From: CAUTXO01 sp963542625 | Lineage (GTDB): Bacteria; Campylobacterota; Campylobacteria; Campylobacterales; SZUA-545 | Reading direction: 5' to 3' | Assembly: GCA_963542625.1 (NCBI GenBank) | Contig: CAUTXO010000083.1 | Location: 1 to 5,080 of the forward strand | DNA: 5,080 nucleotides | Shown: one piece after another, positions 1 through 4,961 of the stretch | Layout of the letters: every line of letters starts with the position of its first letter | Numbering within the stretch: position 1 is the stretch's first letter | Position numbers and translations under genes: made by a program | Notes under the pieces: generated by a model | The model's database searches: none | What the model was told of the DNA's origin: nothing | Seen by the model: only the letters and a program-made list of their open reading frames with translations

Positions 1-3
1 TTA

Positions 4-56
4 GGGGGTATGGGGGCAAAGGGCGTGGTGGCTCGCAACTTGACCCCCTTCCCCCC
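4..56 (-). other. Long G-tract/C-tract stem-loop, left repeat copy
   Basis: G5 tracts at 4-8 and 12-16 can pair with C tracts at 51-56 and 44-48. This gives two stacked 5-bp GC helices separated by a small internal loop (TAT against TT) and capped by a loop of about 27 nt. The right repeat copy has the same arrangement with a different loop sequence, so the pairing has been kept while the loop has diverged. The G tracts could also form a G-quadruplex. The function is unknown; an RNA 3'-end structure is one possibility. Confidence 0.55.
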
Positions 57-61
57 AAAAG

Positions 62-94
62 AAAAAAACATAAGATCTAACCAGAGCTTTAGAT
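62..94 (-). terminator. Terminator-like stem and T-tract in the left repeat
   Basis: ATCTAA (75-80) pairs with TTAGAT (89-94), a 6-bp stem with an 8-nt loop. On the minus strand it is followed closely by seven Ts (62-68). The stem is AT-rich and weak for a Rho-independent terminator, and it lies about 160 nt beyond the flgS stop. The right repeat has an equivalent stem with a different loop, which supports the structure being meaningful. Confidence 0.4.
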
Positions 95-178
95 TTAAAC
101 CTAAGATCCTAGCTCAAGATCTAGCTAGTAGATCCTAGTCAAGATCTACCACTCTCTAACTAAAAAGAACAGCGCACC

Positions 179-213
179 ATAAAAGAAAAAAGAAAAACAG
201 CGCGCGCGGGCTG
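179..213 (-). terminator. Possible Rho-independent terminator of the lipoprotein-flgS unit
   Basis: On the minus strand, CAGC (complement of 210-213) and GCTG (complement of 198-201) can close a short stem around a CG-alternating loop. A long T-rich run follows (complement of 179-197, interrupted by single Cs). The stem is only 4 bp in its simplest form, so the T-run is the stronger part of the evidence. It lies about 45 nt after the flgS stop, a sensible place for a terminator. Confidence 0.4.
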
Positions 214-224
214 GGGGGGTGTAA

Positions 225-244
225 GATCTTGCGGGCGCAAGATC
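225..244. other. Near-perfect GATC-ended palindrome downstream of flgS
   Basis: GATCTTGCG is followed after two bases by its complement CGCAAGATC, so up to 9 bp can pair (8 bp with a GGGC loop). Both arms end in GATC. It starts 10 nt beyond the flgS stop codon. As RNA it would give a stable 3' hairpin. No T-tract follows directly, so it may stabilise the mRNA end or help the terminator at 179-213. Confidence 0.5.
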
Positions 245-254
245 CGTGTCAAGA

Positions 255-1247
255 TCACACGGCGGGTAAGTGGATTAAAAACCCCTTTTCGTCCTTGCAA
301 AGGGTGATGGATCCTTTGTGCGCTTCGATGATTTGCTTTGTGAGCGCTAGCCCTAGCCCGTGCCCTTTGGTTTTGGTCGTGCGGAAGGCTTCAAAAATGA
401 GCTCTTTATTTTCAAAATCCTTGCCGCTATCTAGCACCTTTAGCTCGTGGCGCGTGCTCGATTTTGAGTGCAGCACGGTAATAACGCCACTTTCGTCATC
501 GCCCTCTTCAATCGCGTCGATGGCATTGACGATTAGATTTTGAAACACCATTCCAAGCAGGTCAAAGTCCGCTTCGATGATCTCGGGCAAAAATTTGTAT
601 CTAAAGTCAATCTCTTTGGAGTAGGAATAATTTGCCGTCGTCGCGTTTAGCTCTTCGATGAGCTCTTCAAAATAAAATCTTTTCGGGTTTAGCGTTACGC
701 CCTTTGAAAATAGCAGCGTGGCTTTGACGATGCGCTCAATCCGCCAAATCGCCTTTTTAATCTCAAGGATTATCGGCTTTTCCATAATCCCCACGCGCCC
801 AAAAATCGTGGAGATGAGAATAGAAACAGAGCCAATTGGGTTGCGAATTTCGTGCGCTAGGTGCGCCGCCATTTTTCCCATTGAAACAAGGCGCTCATTG
901 CGTTTGATCTTTGTGTTATCCGTGGCGGCGACGATTGTTTTGCCGTTGATGTTTTCAATTTGCAAGATGTAGTTTTTGTCCTTAATCTCTATCTCCGTCT
1001 CGCTTGTTTGGAGATCTAGGCCGCTTAGATCTAGGTCTATTTCTAGGGATCTTGAGTTTTGCAAGTAGATGGAGCCATCAGCGTTTAAAAGCCAGATGGC
1101 AGTTGGCAGCAGATCTATCACCCCGCTAAAAATCGCGCTGATTTGCGCGTGCTGCGCCTTGATTTTTTCCAGCTCGCGGCTTAGGTTTGCAGAAGTTTCT
1201 ATGACAAACGCCACTTCTTCTTTAGTGAGTTTTTGCGCTTCTTCCAT
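255..1247 (-). CDS. flgS: FlgS-type flagellar sensor histidine kinase
   Basis: This is a 330-residue soluble histidine kinase with no membrane segment. In order it has: an N-terminal helical/coiled-coil region (about 1-45); a small PAS-like region with LLPTAIWLLNADG (about 46-115); a HisKA dimerisation domain with the phosphoacceptor H132 in AHLAHEIRNPIG; and a HATPase domain with an N-box (NLIVNAIDAIEE, about 237-248), a G1 region DSGKDF and a G2 box GHGLGLAL (about 295-302). In Campylobacter and Helicobacter, FlgS phosphorylates FlgR, which activates σ54-dependent rod, hook and basal-body genes once the export apparatus is built. The domain order, length and H-box context fit FlgS well. The ATG at 1247 is preferred to the TTG at 1250 because AGGGG lies 5 nt upstream of the ATG but only 2 nt from the TTG. 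The ATG shares one base with the TGA of the upstream lipoprotein gene, so translational coupling is likely. The G1 box lacks the second glycine of DxGxG. FlgR is not in the window. Confidence 0.87.
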   Translation of the reverse strand: MEEAQKLTKEEVAFVIETSANLSRELEKIKAQHAQISAIFSGVIDLLPTAIWLLNADGSIYLQNSRSLEIDLDLSGLDLQTSETEIEIKDKNYILQIENINGKTIVAATDNTKIKRNERLVSMGKMAAHLAHEIRNPIGSVSILISTIFGRVGIMEKPIILEIKKAIWRIERIVKATLLFSKGVTLNPKRFYFEELIEELNATTANYSYSKEIDFRYKFLPEIIEADFDLLGMVFQNLIVNAIDAIEEGDDESGVITVLHSKSSTRHELKVLDSGKDFENKELIFEAFRTTKTKGHGLGLALTKQIIEAHKGSITLCKDEKGFLIHLPAV

Positions 1248-1690
1248 CAATACCCCTGAAAATAATGTTTGGCGTCATCGCTGGGCTTAAATACAAGCTT
1301 GCCGTCGTCTTGTCTTTCCAAAAATTCCGCCGTGTATTCAAGCTTGGCGGGGATAAAGGCGTTGTAAAAGGTGATTTTTGCTTCTTTTAGGCGGTAGTTG
1401 TAGGTGTGCTCATCTTTGTGCTCGTCGTCGTGATTGCAATCGCCCGTTTTGCAAACAAAAACTTCGCCCGTTGGCATAAACACAAGCTCTTGAAAAACCG
1501 TCGCGCCCTTGGCGTCTCTAACGGTCCAGATCTTGCCCGCTAAATACTCGCCGCCAAACTGGGCGCAACTACCGTATTGCCCGCTATCGTCGCTTTTGCA
1601 AGATCCAGCGGGGGGCGTTCTTTTCTCGTTAAAAGTCTTGACACAAGAGCCGAAAAACAGCGCGGCAATTAAAAGCAATCGTATTCGCAT
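1247..1690 (-). CDS. Predicted lipoprotein, Cys/His-rich, function unknown
   Basis: This is a 147-residue protein that I do not recognise. Residues 1-16 form a lipoprotein signal peptide: positive MRIR, a hydrophobic LLLIAALF stretch, and the lipobox FGSC with lipidated C16. The mature part has four more cysteines (C31, C42, C80, C85) and a metal-ligand-like cluster, CKTGDCNHDDEHKDEH (80-95), with H87, H91 and H95 among acidic residues. Alternating hydrophobic stretches on either side (GKIWTVRD, ELVFMPTGEVFVC, AKITFYNAF, LEYTAEF, KLVFK) suggest a β-barrel or β-sandwich like small lipocalin-type domains. This fold is inference. The gene is first in its unit, behind a σ54 promoter, and its TGA overlaps the flgS start. 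Co-transcription points to a flagellar or envelope role, possibly metal or redox sensing, but nothing in the sequence proves it. GGGAAG lies just upstream of the ATG as ribosome binding site. Confidence 0.8.
   Translation of the reverse strand: MRIRLLLIAALFFGSCVKTFNEKRTPPAGSCKSDDSGQYGSCAQFGGEYLAGKIWTVRDAKGATVFQELVFMPTGEVFVCKTGDCNHDDEHKDEHTYNYRLKEAKITFYNAFIPAKLEYTAEFLERQDDGKLVFKPSDDAKHYFQGY
1253..1257 (-). promoter_or_regulatory. Ribosome binding site that sets the flgS start
   Basis: On the minus strand AGGGG lies 5 nt before the ATG at 1247 and only 2 nt before the in-frame TTG at 1250. The spacing favours the ATG. The site lies inside the last codons of the lipoprotein gene, consistent with coupled translation. 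Confidence 0.65.
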
Positions 1691-1713
1691 AGGCTTCCCG
1701 TTTTTGCGTTTTT

Positions 1714-1731
1714 AAGCAATTTAGGTGCCAA
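1714..1731 (-). promoter_or_regulatory. σ54 (RpoN) promoter for lipoprotein-flgS
   Basis: The minus strand reads TTGGCACCTAAATTGCTT. The -24 GG and -12 GC are separated by exactly 10 bases, and the flanks match the family consensus (TTGGCAC, TTGC). TTGCTT is the common -12 form in Campylobacter. Transcription would start near 1704, about 14 nt before the lipoprotein ATG at 1690, leaving room for the GGGAAG ribosome binding site. Position and match are seen directly; activity and the activator (probably FlgR) are inferred. Confidence 0.8.
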
Positions 1732-1749
1732 ATTTAATAATCCGCCGTT

Positions 1750-1755
1750 TATAAT
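1750..1755 (+). promoter_or_regulatory. σ70-type -10 box for the rightward operon
   Basis: This is a perfect TATAAT preceded by Ts (GTTTATAAT), about 50 nt before the first rightward start codon. There is no clear -35 box (GCCAAA at the 17-bp spacing), which is usual for Campylobacterota housekeeping promoters. An AT-rich stretch at 1730-1740 lies upstream. Transcription would start near 1762. Confidence 0.65.
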
Positions 1756-1784
1756 ACGCCTAAAATTACGGTTAAAGGCTAAAA

Positions 1785-1798
1785 GGGAGCGCGTCTCC
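1785..1798 (+). promoter_or_regulatory. Distant Shine-Dalgarno GGGAG inside a small inverted repeat
   Basis: GGGAG (1785-1789) is the only ribosome-binding-like sequence before the ATG at 1804, but the spacing of 14 nt is long. GGAG (1786-1789) can pair with CTCC (1795-1798) across a 5-nt loop, which would hide it. No other ATG, GTG or TTG is available in frame upstream before a stop at 1780, so the ATG at 1804 stands. Confidence 0.35.
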
Positions 1799-1803
1799 TA
1801 AAT

Positions 1804-2838
1804 ATGGGACTACTACTTATTTACTTATTCACGGCGTTATTTTTTTCTTTTATTTGCTCTGTTTTGGAGGCGGTGCTACTCTCTGTTACGCCGTCTTTTG
1901 TTGAGCTGGCAATAGGCAAAAACCCGCGCGGCGGCAACGTTCTAAAGGCGGTTAAGCAAGATATAGACAGATCCATTTCAGCAATTCTCACCCTAAACAC
2001 AATCGCGCACACCATAGGCGCAGCGGGCGTTGGCGCGCAGTCGGCTAAGATCTTTGGCGATGAATTTATGCTCGTAACTTCTATGCTTTTAACCTTGCTG
2101 ATCCTTTATTCATCAGAGATCTTTCCAAAGGTTATAGGCGCTGTGTATTGGAAAAAGCTAGCCATTGTGTCTGCTTATGCAATCCGCTGGATGACCTTTA
2201 TTACGTATCCGTTCATCGTCGTTGGCTCGCTTATTACAAAGGTTTTCAAGCAAGATAGCAAGCACAAGATCTCCCGTGAGGAGATCCTAGCCATTGCGGA
2301 GATGGGTGAAAAAGACGGCGTGGTGAGCGAGCAAGAAAGCGACCTCTTAGAAAAGCTTTTTGACTTTAAGGATACGCGAGTAAAAGACGTAATGACGCCA
2401 ACGACGGTCGTTTTTGCCGTGCCACGTGAGCTAAGCGTGGCGGATTACCTAAAGCTAGAAGATTTCAACACCTTCTCGCGCATACCCGTTTATGACAAAA
2501 ACATCGACAACGTCATCGGCATTGTGCTTAGAAACGCGCTGTTTTTGGAGATCATCAACGGCAATTCAAGCCGCACGGTGGGCGAAATTACCAAGCCCGT
2601 TTTTCATATTTCAGAAAGCATACCGCTTACAAAGGCGCTAGATCTTTTCATCAAACGCAAGGAGCATATTTTCATCGCGCACGATAGCTACGGGCAAACG
2701 ATGGGGATAATCACGCTAGAAGACGCCATTGAAACGCTGCTTGGCGTTGAGATTATGGACGAGCTGGATAAGGTCGAGGACCTACAAGCCCTAGCAAAGA
2801 AAAAACTAAAAGAAAGAATGATTAACAATGGAAACTAA
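1804..2838 (+). CDS. DUF21/CNNM-type membrane protein with paired CBS domains
   Basis: This 344-residue protein belongs to the CNNM/HlyC-CorC-like family of inner-membrane proteins. The N-terminal DUF21 domain (about 1-145) has four hydrophobic segments and family-type motifs: SVLEAVLLSVTPSF (19-32), LTLNTIAHTIGAAGVGAQ (62-79) and SEIFPK (104-109). A helical linker (about 155-195) leads to two CBS domains: CBS1 begins at VKDVMTPTTVVFAVP (about 193-250), and CBS2 covers about 263-318, ending MGIITLEDAIETLLGVEIMDE. Family members are linked to Mg2+ or other cation transport, with the CBS pair binding nucleotides. The substrate here is unknown. The C-terminal CorC/HlyC transporter-associated domain of longer members is absent; the protein ends about 25 residues after CBS2. 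It is first in the four-gene unit, and its last 11 nt overlap the protease gene. Confidence 0.88.
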   Translation: MGLLLIYLFTALFFSFICSVLEAVLLSVTPSFVELAIGKNPRGGNVLKAVKQDIDRSISAILTLNTIAHTIGAAGVGAQSAKIFGDEFMLVTSMLLTLLILYSSEIFPKVIGAVYWKKLAIVSAYAIRWMTFITYPFIVVGSLITKVFKQDSKHKISREEILAIAEMGEKDGVVSEQESDLLEKLFDFKDTRVKDVMTPTTVVFAVPRELSVADYLKLEDFNTFSRIPVYDKNIDNVIGIVLRNALFLEIINGNSSRTVGEITKPVFHISESIPLTKALDLFIKRKEHIFIAHDSYGQTMGIITLEDAIETLLGVEIMDELDKVEDLQALAKKKLKERMINNGN

Positions 2839-4042
2839 CTTGACTTTTTTTGTAGGAATTTACATTTTATACGCGGCGGTGCAGATCCTAATAGCCTTTA
2901 AGCAATATCGCTTTTTAGAGCTAAGATCCGCGCAAGAGCCCGTTATTTTAAACGCGGCGTCGTGGAAAGAAGCCGCGCAATACGGCATTGCAAAAGAAAA
3001 ATTTTCTATTTTTTCTAACGCCTTTGGTTTGCTTGTGTTTTTTGTGTGGGCGTTTTGGGGGCTTGGCGCGCTAGACGCGGCGCTAGATCTAGCAAACCCC
3101 TACGCAAAAGCCGTTGCTTTTGTGCTAGCCTTTATGGCGGTTGGTTTTGTCTTGGATCTGCCCTTTGATTACTACGCAAAGTTCGTGCTTGACGCGCGCT
3201 TTGGCTTTAACAAATCCACAAAAAAGCTATTCATCACGGATAAAATCAAGGGTGCGCTTTTAGCTGTGCTAATCATCGCGCCGCTTGTGTATGCGGTGGC
3301 GGTTTTTGTGGAGAGCTTCAAGCTTTGGTGGCTTTACACCTTTTTTGCGCTTTTTGCGCTTGTGATTTTAATCAATATGTTTTACCCGACGCTTCGCGCG
3401 CTGCTTTTTGATAAGTTTGAGAGCATAGAAAGCACAGATCTAGGCGCTAGCGTGAAAGATCTTTTGCAAGCGCAAGGCTTTTCGTCATCGGGCATTTTCA
3501 AGGTTGATGCTAGCAAACGCGACGCGCGCCTAAACGCATACTTTGGCGGGCTTGGCAAGACAAAACGCGTCGTGCTTTTTGACACGCTCATCGACAAACT
3601 CACGCGCCAAGAGCTCCTAGCCGTGCTAGGCCACGAGCTGGGGCACTTCAAGCATAAAGATATCGTAAAAAACATCTTTTTAATCGGCTTCTTGCTGTTT
3701 TTTGTTTTGCTGCTTTTTGGCAACACGCCCGCGCAGAGCCTAAACGCCTTTGGGCTTGAATATTCGCCCGCTAGCCTAATCGTGTTTTTTCTCATCTTTG
3801 CGCCTATTGTTTTTTTCTTCATCGCGCCGCTTACAAACTACCTAAGCCAGTCGCACGAATTCGCCGCCGATGACTTTGGCGCGGCGGTGCAAGACAGGCA
3901 GGCAATGGCTAGCGCCCTAGTAAAATTAAGCGATGAAAACAAGAGTTTTCCGCTTGCGCACAGGCTTTACAGCATTTTCTATCACACGCACCCAAGCGTG
4001 GCGCAAAGGGTGCAAAGGCTAAGGCAAGATGCAAGATCTTAA
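2828..4042 (+). CDS. M48 membrane metalloprotease, Ste24/CAAX-protease type
   Basis: This is a 404-residue integral-membrane zinc protease. The N-terminal M48_N region (about 1-200) has several hydrophobic helices and the Ste24-like motif ARFGFNKST (123-131). The catalytic region has NAYFGGLGKTKRVVLFDTL (236-254), the zinc motif HELGH (H269, E270, H273), two hydrophobic segments (about 281-297 and 317-335) and the downstream ligand E344 in SHEFAADDF, with D348. The C-terminal THPSVAQRVQRL (387-398) is also family-typical. All catalytic and zinc-binding residues are present and the length is normal for Ste24. Bacteria lack CAAX prenylation, so a role in membrane-protein or signal-peptide turnover is more likely, but the substrate is unknown. 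HtpX is less likely, being shorter and lacking this N-terminal domain. The start overlaps the CNNM gene by 11 nt with a weak ribosome binding site, suggesting coupling. The end overlaps exbB by 14 nt. Confidence 0.92.
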   Translation: METNLTFFVGIYILYAAVQILIAFKQYRFLELRSAQEPVILNAASWKEAAQYGIAKEKFSIFSNAFGLLVFFVWAFWGLGALDAALDLANPYAKAVAFVLAFMAVGFVLDLPFDYYAKFVLDARFGFNKSTKKLFITDKIKGALLAVLIIAPLVYAVAVFVESFKLWWLYTFFALFALVILINMFYPTLRALLFDKFESIESTDLGASVKDLLQAQGFSSSGIFKVDASKRDARLNAYFGGLGKTKRVVLFDTLIDKLTRQELLAVLGHELGHFKHKDIVKNIFLIGFLLFFVLLLFGNTPAQSLNAFGLEYSPASLIVFFLIFAPIVFFFIAPLTNYLSQSHEFAADDFGAAVQDRQAMASALVKLSDENKSFPLAHRLYSIFYHTHPSVAQRVQRLRQDARS

Positions 4043-4448
4043 GGGCGTTTTGGAGTATTCAACCTTTATAGTTCTAGGTTTGATGGGCTTTGTTGCGCTT
4101 TTTTTGACGATTGAGCGGGCGTTTTTTTACCATTTTGTCAAGATCTCAGGCTACGAAAAGAAAGAACTCCTAGAGATAGATCTAACGAAAAACTTGACGC
4201 TCATCTCCACCGTCGCCGCCACCGCGCCTTATGTGGGCTTGCTTGGCACGGTTTTTGGCATTATGCTTAGCTTCATAAATATCAGTTCTGGCGGAATGAT
4301 GGATACGCAAAGCATTATGCTAGGGCTTGCGCTTGCGCTAAAAGCCACCGCGCTTGGGCTTTTTGTGGCTATTCCTGCGATGTTTTTTTACAACCTGCTA
4401 GCGCGAAAGGCGGAGGTGCTAATTAGCCTTTGGGAGAGCAAAAATTAA
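4029..4448 (+). CDS. exbB: ExbB-type proton-channel subunit (TonB system energiser)
   Basis: This is a 139-residue MotA/TolQ/ExbB family protein of the short kind common in Campylobacterota. TM1 is at about 11-29, followed by IERAFFYHF. TM2 (about 57-82) contains TAPYVGLLGTVFGIMLSF and TM3 (about 96-122) contains LALALKATALGLFVAIPAMFFYN. The TM2 and TM3 motifs are the family signature and include the threonines (T65, T107) expected along the proton path. With ExbD it would convert the proton gradient into motion of TonB, driving iron, cobalamin or similar uptake through outer-membrane receptors. TolQ is less likely because of the short length and missing long cytoplasmic loop. The ribosome binding site AAGG (4021-4024) lies inside the 3' end of the protease gene. 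The C-terminal codons contain the ribosome binding site of exbD. Confidence 0.9.
   Translation: MQDLKGVLEYSTFIVLGLMGFVALFLTIERAFFYHFVKISGYEKKELLEIDLTKNLTLISTVAATAPYVGLLGTVFGIMLSFINISSGGMMDTQSIMLGLALALKATALGLFVAIPAMFFYNLLARKAEVLISLWESKN
4432..4446 (+). promoter_or_regulatory. Ribosome binding site and probable ATT start of exbD
   Basis: GGGAG (4432-4436) is 7 nt from the ATT at 4444. No ATG, GTG or TTG occurs in the exbD frame between the preceding in-frame stop (4420-4422) and the internal ATG at 4483. ATT overlaps the exbB TAA (4446-4448). The spacing fits initiation at ATT. Confidence 0.6.
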
Positions 4449-4827
4449 GATAAAAAAGTTTGAGGGCATAAATTTAATCCCGATGATTGACGTTATGCTC
4501 GTGCTTTTAGTGATTGTGCTAACGACGGCGTCTTTTGTTACCAAAAGCGCGCTGAATGTGGATTTGCCCCGCTCTAGCACGCAAGAAGGCACAGCAAGCG
4601 CCAAAACGCACGAAATTACCATCACCAAATCCGGCGCGTTTTATTTAGGCGCAGAACAAATCAGCGCGCAAGGCTTGGCGCAGTTTGTAAAGGCGGCGCC
4701 AAAAAGCGATGTTTTTGTGATAAAAGCAGACGTTGGGTCTGGCTTTGGCAAGTTTGTGGAGGTGGTGGATCTTTTAAAGCTAGCCGGCGTAGAAAACGTA
4801 GCAATTGCAACGCTAAAAGCCAACTAG
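4444..4827 (+). CDS. exbD: ExbD-type subunit of the TonB energising complex, ATT start proposed
   Basis: From the ATT at 4444 this encodes 127 residues, a normal ExbD length. The N-terminus MKIKKFEGINLIPMIDVMLVLL has the positive cytoplasmic end and the conserved INLIPxID motif. The essential membrane aspartate is D16, in a single TM helix (about 11-31). The rest (about 45-127) is the periplasmic domain, ending in DLLKLAGVENVAIATLK, typical of ExbD/TolR. Starting at the first ATG (4483) would give 114 residues beginning MIDVML, losing the cytoplasmic tail and part of the helix, so it is probably wrong. The alternatives are a +1 frameshift from exbB at the A5 run (4440-4444) or a mutated ATG. 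ExbD pairs with ExbB in the inner membrane to use proton flow. No tonB follows. TolR is possible but less likely given the short ExbB partner. Confidence 0.87.
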   Translation: MKIKKFEGINLIPMIDVMLVLLVIVLTTASFVTKSALNVDLPRSSTQEGTASAKTHEITITKSGAFYLGAEQISAQGLAQFVKAAPKSDVFVIKADVGSGFGKFVEVVDLLKLAGVENVAIATLKAN

Positions 4828-4925
4828 CCCTTTGCCATATGTGAATTGCGCGTCTAGCTTTGCGCTTAGATCTAGGTGGCGTTTGGATCTTGGGGTAGAT
4901 CTTGAGCTAGGATCTTAGGGCGGAA

Positions 4926-4957
4926 ATCTAGTGTGCCATTTAGATCTTATATTTTTT
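4926..4957 (+). terminator. Terminator-like stem and T-tract in the right repeat
   Basis: ATCTA (4926-4930) pairs with TAGAT (4941-4945) across a 10-nt loop, followed after six bases by six Ts (4952-4957). The stem is weak, but its arms match the left repeat copy while the loop differs. It is about 100 nt after the exbD stop and is the only terminator candidate for the rightward operon before the G/C stem. Confidence 0.4.
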
Positions 4958-4961
4958 CTTA

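Larger units (their letters stand above)
1..148 (-). repeat. Left copy of a composite intergenic repeat (GATC array, T-tract stem, G/C stem)
   Basis: Read on the minus strand, downstream of flgS, this stretch has in order: GATC sites at 143, 131, 118, 105 and 74; an ATCTAA/TTAGAT stem followed by a T7 tract; a GGGGGGAAGGGGG block; the word TTGCGA; then CCCTTTG and two C5 tracts. The right end of the window has the same blocks in the same order on the plus strand. A 24-base segment (100-123) is identical to the reverse complement of 4896-4919. This is directly visible. That it belongs to a dispersed repeat family is inference. The copy may continue left of position 1. Confidence 0.8.

Noticed and set aside
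74..146. GATC cluster as a replication origin
   Set aside because: No DnaA-box-like sequences or DNA-unwinding element are visible with it, and an inverted copy at the other end points to a dispersed repeat.
74..146. GATC array as a CRISPR or tandem repeat
   Set aside because: The repeated unit is only 4-7 bases with 12-13 bp periodicity; there are no repeat-spacer units.
229..543. Plus-strand open frame of 104 codons opposite flgS
   Set aside because: It lies antisense to a clear kinase domain, has low-complexity Ser/Pro content, and no ribosome binding site or recognisable motif.
3382..3822. Minus-strand open frame of 146 codons inside the M48 protease gene
   Set aside because: It is a shadow of the strongly conserved protease frame; its Lys/Ser-rich product has no domain features.
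4243..4260. TTGGCACG...TTGGCA resembling a σ54 promoter
   Set aside because: The GG to GC spacing is one base too long, the -12 element does not match, and the bases encode the conserved LLGTVFG motif of ExbB.
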